A DNA stretch of 21,385 bases from RPQJ01 sp052035645. Its GTDB lineage: Bacteria > Pseudomonadota > Gammaproteobacteria > Steroidobacterales > Steroidobacteraceae. Below the pieces are notes generated by a model. It saw only the letters and a program-made list of their open reading frames with translations. It was not told the DNA's origin and made no database searches. Shown in pieces: positions 16,923-21,385 of this stretch. Numbering within the stretch: the stretch's first letter is position 1; every line of letters begins with the position of its first letter. The DNA lies in contig JBPOHK010000177.1 of NCBI GenBank assembly GCA_052035645.1, forward strand, positions 1-21,385, read 5' to 3'. The translations under genes and the position numbers were made by a program.

Positions 16923-18743
16923 TCAGGTTCCCGAATTGACGCGCTCGAAGATCTGTTCGGCGAGCTGGCGACTGACACCGTGCACTTTGGCGAGATCTTC
17001 CACCGAGGCCTGCCGGACCCCCTGCAGCCCGCCGAACGCCTTGAGCAGTTCGCGCCGGCGCTTGGGCCCGAGCCCCGGGATCTCCTCCAGCACCGACTCG
17101 CGTCGTGCCCGGTCCCGGGACCGCCGGTGCCCGGTGATCGCGAATCGGTGCGCTTCGTCGCGGATGCGCTGGATCACCCGCAACGCCGGCGAGTCGGCCG
17201 GCAGTATAAGCGGCACCTCCCGGCCGGGAAAGAAGATGCGCTCCTGGCCCACGCGGCGGTCGGCGCCCTTGGCGACGCCGACCACGGCGACGTCCGCCGC
17301 GCCCACGCTCGCGAGCGCGCCGCAGGCGGCGGCCAGCTGCCCGGGTCCGCCGTCGATCAGCAGCAGGTCCGGCATCGGCGCCTCACCTCGCTGGATGCGC
17401 GTAAAGCGCCGCTCCACGGCCTGGCGGATGCCGGCATAGTCGTCGCCCGGCGTGAGGTTGCGCAGGTTGAAGCGCCGATAGTCGCTCTTGACCGGCCCGT
17501 CGGGGCCGAGCACCACGCACGAGGCGATCGGGGATTCGCCCATCGAGTGGCTGACGTCGAAGCACTCGAGCCGGGCCGGCGCGCGGCCGAGTTCGAGCTC
17601 GCGGCCCAGGGCCTCGAGCTGGTCGGTGACGGTGGCGCGGCTCGCGGCCTTCATCTGCAGTCCCAGCGCGGCATTGTTGCGCGCCATCTCGACCCAGCGC
17701 GCGCGCGTGCCGCGCACGTTGCTGCGGATGCGCACCGCGTGACCGGCCTTCCCGCCGAGCGCGGGCTCGAGCAGGTCCGCCTCTTCCACCGGCCGGCTGA
17801 CGAGGATCTCCCCGGGCGCCTCGCGCGCCAGGTAGTACTGCGCCAGGAACCCGGCGAGCACCTCGCCCTCGTCGCCGAGGCCGCCCTTGGGGAAGAAGCT
17901 GGTGCTGCCGAGGTTGCGCCCGCCGCGCACGTACACGACGGCCACGCAGTGCATGCCGCCGGCCGAGTGGATCGCCACCGCGTCCACGTCCTGCCCGTCG
18001 ATGCGGCTGATCGACTGGCTGGCCTGGATCTGTTTCAGCATCGCGATCTGGTCGCGCAGCCGCGCCGCGTCCTCGAACGCGAGCCTCGACGAGGCCGCTT
18101 CCATGCGGGCCGCGAGGTCGTCGATCACCTCGTGGTTGCGGCCCTCGAGCACCTTCGCGGCGAGCGCCACGTCGCGCCGGTAATCCGCCGCCGGGACCAG
18201 CCCGACGCAGGGCGCGGTGCAGCGCTGGATCTGGTACTGCAGGCAGGGGCGCGAGCGGTTGGCGAAATAGCTGTCCTCGCAGGGGCGCAGCCGGAACAGC
18301 TTCTGCAGCAGCAGCAGGGTCTCGCGCGCCGCGACGCTGTTGGGGTACGGGCCGAAGTAGCGGCCGGGCTGCTTCTTCGACCCGCGGTAATAGGCGATGC
18401 GCGGGAATTCGTGCGCCGTGACGTGGATGTACGGGAAGCTCTTGTCGTCCTTCAGCAGCACGTTGTAGTGCGGCTTGTGGCGCTGGACGAGGTTGTACTC
18501 GAGCAGCAGCGCCTCGGTCTCCGACGAGGTGACCGTGACCTCGATGCGCTGCACCTGGCCGAGCAGCGCCTGGGTCTTCTCGGAGTGCGCGCGGCCGCGG
18601 AAATAGCTGGTGACCCGGTTCTTCAGCACCCGCGCCTTGCCGACGTAGAGGATCGTGCCGCCCGCATCGAGCATGCGGTACACGCCCGGCTTCTTCGGCA
18701 GCGAGGCGAGGAAGGTCTTGAGGTCGAAGGCGGGCTCGGACAC
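16923..18743 (-). CDS. uvrC: Excinuclease ABC subunit C
   Basis: UvrC makes the 3' and 5' incisions in nucleotide excision repair within the UvrABC system. It has 606 residues, the normal length. The N-terminal GIY-YIG nuclease domain is present (KPGVYRML and ILYVGKA, residues 18-36), then a Cys cluster (RPCEDSYF, RPCLQYQIQRCTAPCVG), a UVR domain (about 208-235, RMEAASSRLAFEDAARLRDQ), and an RNase H-like 5' nuclease domain with Asp396 (FDVSH), Asp464 (LIDGG), Asp529 and His532 (DEAHRFA). The C-terminus is a helix-hairpin-helix region (IPGLGPKRRRELLKAFGG). The start is GTG at 18743; the reading begins with the expected SEPAFDLKTFLASLPKKPG. It lies 9 bp after the glycosylase gene and 6 bp before pgsA. 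Confidence 0.97.
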   Translation of the reverse strand: MSEPAFDLKTFLASLPKKPGVYRMLDAGGTILYVGKARVLKNRVTSYFRGRAHSEKTQALLGQVQRIEVTVTSSETEALLLEYNLVQRHKPHYNVLLKDDKSFPYIHVTAHEFPRIAYYRGSKKQPGRYFGPYPNSVAARETLLLLQKLFRLRPCEDSYFANRSRPCLQYQIQRCTAPCVGLVPAADYRRDVALAAKVLEGRNHEVIDDLAARMEAASSRLAFEDAARLRDQIAMLKQIQASQSISRIDGQDVDAVAIHSAGGMHCVAVVYVRGGRNLGSTSFFPKGGLGDEGEVLAGFLAQYYLAREAPGEILVSRPVEEADLLEPALGGKAGHAVRIRSNVRGTRARWVEMARNNAALGLQMKAASRATVTDQLEALGRELELGRAPARLECFDVSHSMGESPIASCVVLGPDGPVKSDYRRFNLRNLTPGDDYAGIRQAVERRFTRIQRGEAPMPDLLLIDGGPGQLAAACGALASVGAADVAVVGVAKGADRRVGQERIFFPGREVPLILPADSPALRVIQRIRDEAHRFAITGHRRSRDRARRESVLEEIPGLGPKRRRELLKAFGGLQGVRQASVEDLAKVHGVSRQLAEQIFERVNSGT

Positions 18744-18752
18744 GCCCCGATT

Positions 18753-19385
18753 CTACGGTCTCGCCAGCGCCGTGGCGCGTCCGACCACCTCGCGGAACAT
18801 CTCCGGCGTGAGCCGCCGGGTGTTGGTGTTGTAGCGGCTGCAGTGGTACGAGTCGACCACGCGCAGCCCGCGCGGCAGTTCGAACTCCGCCCCGTGCGCG
18901 AACTTCGCAGCGGATGGCTTGAGGCCGGCAGCCTTCAGGATCGCACCGTGGGCGATCGAGCCCAGGGCCAGCAGCACGGTGCCCGGCGCGAGCCCGCCGA
19001 TCTCGGCCGCGAGATAGCGATTGCAGGTCCGGATCTCCTGCGGCGTCGGCTTGTTCCCGGGCGGCACGCACTTGACGGCGTTGGTGATCCGGCACCCGGG
19101 CAGGCGCAGCCCGTCGTCGCGCGACTTCGACACGGGCGCGCTGCTCCAGCCGCATGCGTGCAGCGTCTCGTACAGCAGCACGCCCGCGTAATCGCCGGTG
19201 AACGGCCGCCCCGTGGCGTTCGCGCCGTGGAAGCCCGGCGCCAGCCCGACGACCAGCAGGCGCACGTCGCGGTCGCCGAACGGCGCGACCGGCGCGCAGT
19301 GATAGCCGGGGTACTCCGCCCTGCCCTGCGCGAGGAACCCGGCGAGGCGCGGACAGGCCGTGCAGTGTGGATCGAACTCGGTCAT
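18753..19385 (-). CDS. Iron-sulfur uracil-DNA glycosylase, family 5 (UdgB) type
   Basis: Predicted uracil-DNA glycosylase that starts base-excision repair of deaminated bases. It has 210 residues. The motif-1 region reads GLAPGFHGANATGRPFTGDY (residues 47-66), typical of family 5 UDGb, which lacks the catalytic Asp of family 1 and has a broader substrate range. Four cysteines are placed for a 4Fe-4S cluster: Cys8 and Cys11 (CTACPR), Cys106 (NAVKCVPPGNKP) and Cys121. The C-terminal motif is SYHCSRYNTNTRRLT, where the usual HPS is HCS (Cys182 in place of Pro). The start is ATG 19385; upstream lies a hairpin that separates it from aceA. It ends 9 bp before uvrC on the same strand, so two DNA-repair genes are probably co-transcribed. 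Family 4 is the alternative, but motif 1 favours family 5. Confidence 0.88.
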   Translation of the reverse strand: MTEFDPHCTACPRLAGFLAQGRAEYPGYHCAPVAPFGDRDVRLLVVGLAPGFHGANATGRPFTGDYAGVLLYETLHACGWSSAPVSKSRDDGLRLPGCRITNAVKCVPPGNKPTPQEIRTCNRYLAAEIGGLAPGTVLLALGSIAHGAILKAAGLKPSAAKFAHGAEFELPRGLRVVDSYHCSRYNTNTRRLTPEMFREVVGRATALARP

Positions 19386-19459
19386 CGCATCGCCCGTGCG
19401 CGGCAGCGCCGCCGTGGCGCCTATGCTGTCGCAAGCACGCGCCGGCTGTCCAAACGAAT

Positions 19460-19489
19460 CGGCCCGGGCAGGTCGCCCCGCCCGGGCCG
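19460..19489 (-). terminator. Hairpin terminator after aceA
   Basis: CGGCCCGGGC (19460-19469) and GCCCGGGCCG (19480-19489) form a perfect 10-bp stem with a 10-nt loop, 24 bp beyond the aceA stop codon. On the minus strand it is followed by ATTCGTTTGG, a poor T-run, so termination may be partial. It separates aceA from the glycosylase-uvrC-pgsA group. Confidence 0.55.
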
Positions 19490-19513
19490 CGTTCCGTCAG
19501 GACCTGGCCGCGC

Positions 19514-20824
<1,311 letters not shown>

Positions 20825-20866
20825 GTCCTGGTCCTCAGTGTCTCGCGGGGTGTCATCCAAGGGAAT

Positions 20867-21385
20867 TCAGTCGATCGCGCGGTAGGCCGGCAGCGTCAGG
20901 AAGGTCTCGAAGCGGTCCGCCACCGTGATCTCGTCGATCAGCTGCGCGGCGCGCTCGAAGTTCCCGGCGGCGAACGCGGCCTCGCCGAGCTTCGTGCGCA
21001 GCTTCGCGAGTTCCTCGCGGGTAATCTGCCTGAACAGCTCGGCCGTGACCTTACGACCATCGTCCAACACGCCGCTCGGGTGGTGGATCCACTGCCAGAT
21101 CTGCGAGCGCGAGATCTCGGCGGTCGCGGCGTCTTCCATCAGGTTGTGGATCGGCACGCAGCCGTTGCCGCCCAGCCACGCGGCCATGTACTGGATCGAC
21201 ACGTCGACGTTGTTGCGCAGGCCCGTCTCGGTGATGGTGCCCGCCGGGATCGCCAGCAGGTCGGCCGCGCCGATCTGCACGTCCTCGAGCCGCCGGTGCA
21301 GCTGGTTCGGGGTCGGCATCAGCCGGTCGAACACCTCCATCGCCACGGGCACGAGCCCGGGGTGCGCGACCCAGGTGCCGTCGTG
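20867..21385 (-). CDS. aceB: Malate synthase A (5' part outside window)
   Basis: Condenses glyoxylate with acetyl-CoA to form malate, the second step of the glyoxylate bypass. Only the last 172 residues are visible. The frame is open to the window edge and the gene continues beyond it; the family is usually around 530 residues. The visible part begins HDGTWVAHPGLVPVAMEVFD and contains NNVDVSIQYMAAWLGGNGCV and NLMEDAATAEISRSQIWQW, the conserved C-terminal part of malate synthase A rather than the G isoform. The catalytic Asp region is in MEDAATAEIS. It lies directly upstream of aceA, so the two bypass genes are co-transcribed with aceB first. Confidence 0.94.
   Translation of the reverse strand, partial: HDGTWVAHPGLVPVAMEVFDRLMPTPNQLHRRLEDVQIGAADLLAIPAGTITETGLRNNVDVSIQYMAAWLGGNGCVPIHNLMEDAATAEISRSQIWQWIHHPSGVLDDGRKVTAELFRQITREELAKLRTKLGEAAFAAGNFERAAQLIDEITVADRFETFLTLPAYRAID

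Overview
The window looks like chromosomal DNA from a GC-rich proteobacterium, most likely gamma- or betaproteobacterial. Reasons: high GC with matching codon use, a PEP-CTERM protein, a glyoxylate-shunt aceB-aceA pair, and the conserved order uvrC-pgsA-tRNA-Gly-tRNA-Cys, which is also the E. coli order (uvrC-pgsA-glyW-cysT-leuZ). No species can be named from the sequence alone.

Layout. 1-4168 (+): the end of a heterotetrameric sarcosine oxidase operon (soxA, cut by the window edge, then soxG), followed closely by fdhD, the sulfurtransferase that activates formate dehydrogenases. Sarcosine oxidation yields a one-carbon unit that can become formate, so fdhD fits the pathway. 4169-4337: a promoter-type gap with a Fur-box-like palindrome. 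4338-7981 (+): a FIST sensor protein and a hybrid PAS-PAS histidine kinase with a receiver domain, overlapping by 4 bp. 8010-8747 (-): a PEP-CTERM surface protein. 8961-15218 (+): a 2085-residue SpvB/FG-GAP/RHS polymorphic toxin with a Sec signal peptide. 15215-16065 (+): three tightly coupled small genes read as an immunity array (a probable cognate immunity gene, an Imm27-type gene and an unrecognised 84-residue gene). 16072-16288 (-): tRNA-Cys and tRNA-Gly. 16347-19385 (-): pgsA, uvrC and a family-5-like uracil-DNA glycosylase, closely spaced. 19514-21385 (-): isocitrate lyase and the C-terminal third of malate synthase A, the glyoxylate bypass.

The most interesting part is the RHS module. 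Its last 150 or so codons and the first immunity gene drop from about 73% to 52-60% GC in hand-counted 60-base lines, the mark of a recently swapped toxin-tip/immunity cassette. The second small gene returns to host-like composition and resembles a different immunity family, as expected for an older retained immunity gene. The array ends 6 bp from the 3' end of tRNA-Cys, where E. coli carries leuZ.

Regulatory signals supported directly: a consensus-like promoter for the tRNA operon overlapping the pgsA stop codon, a leader hairpin before tRNA-Gly, a strong hairpin plus T-run between tRNA-Gly and tRNA-Cys, a perfect 10-bp hairpin after aceA, and a 9-bp hairpin that spans the soxG stop codon and covers the fdhD Shine-Dalgarno.
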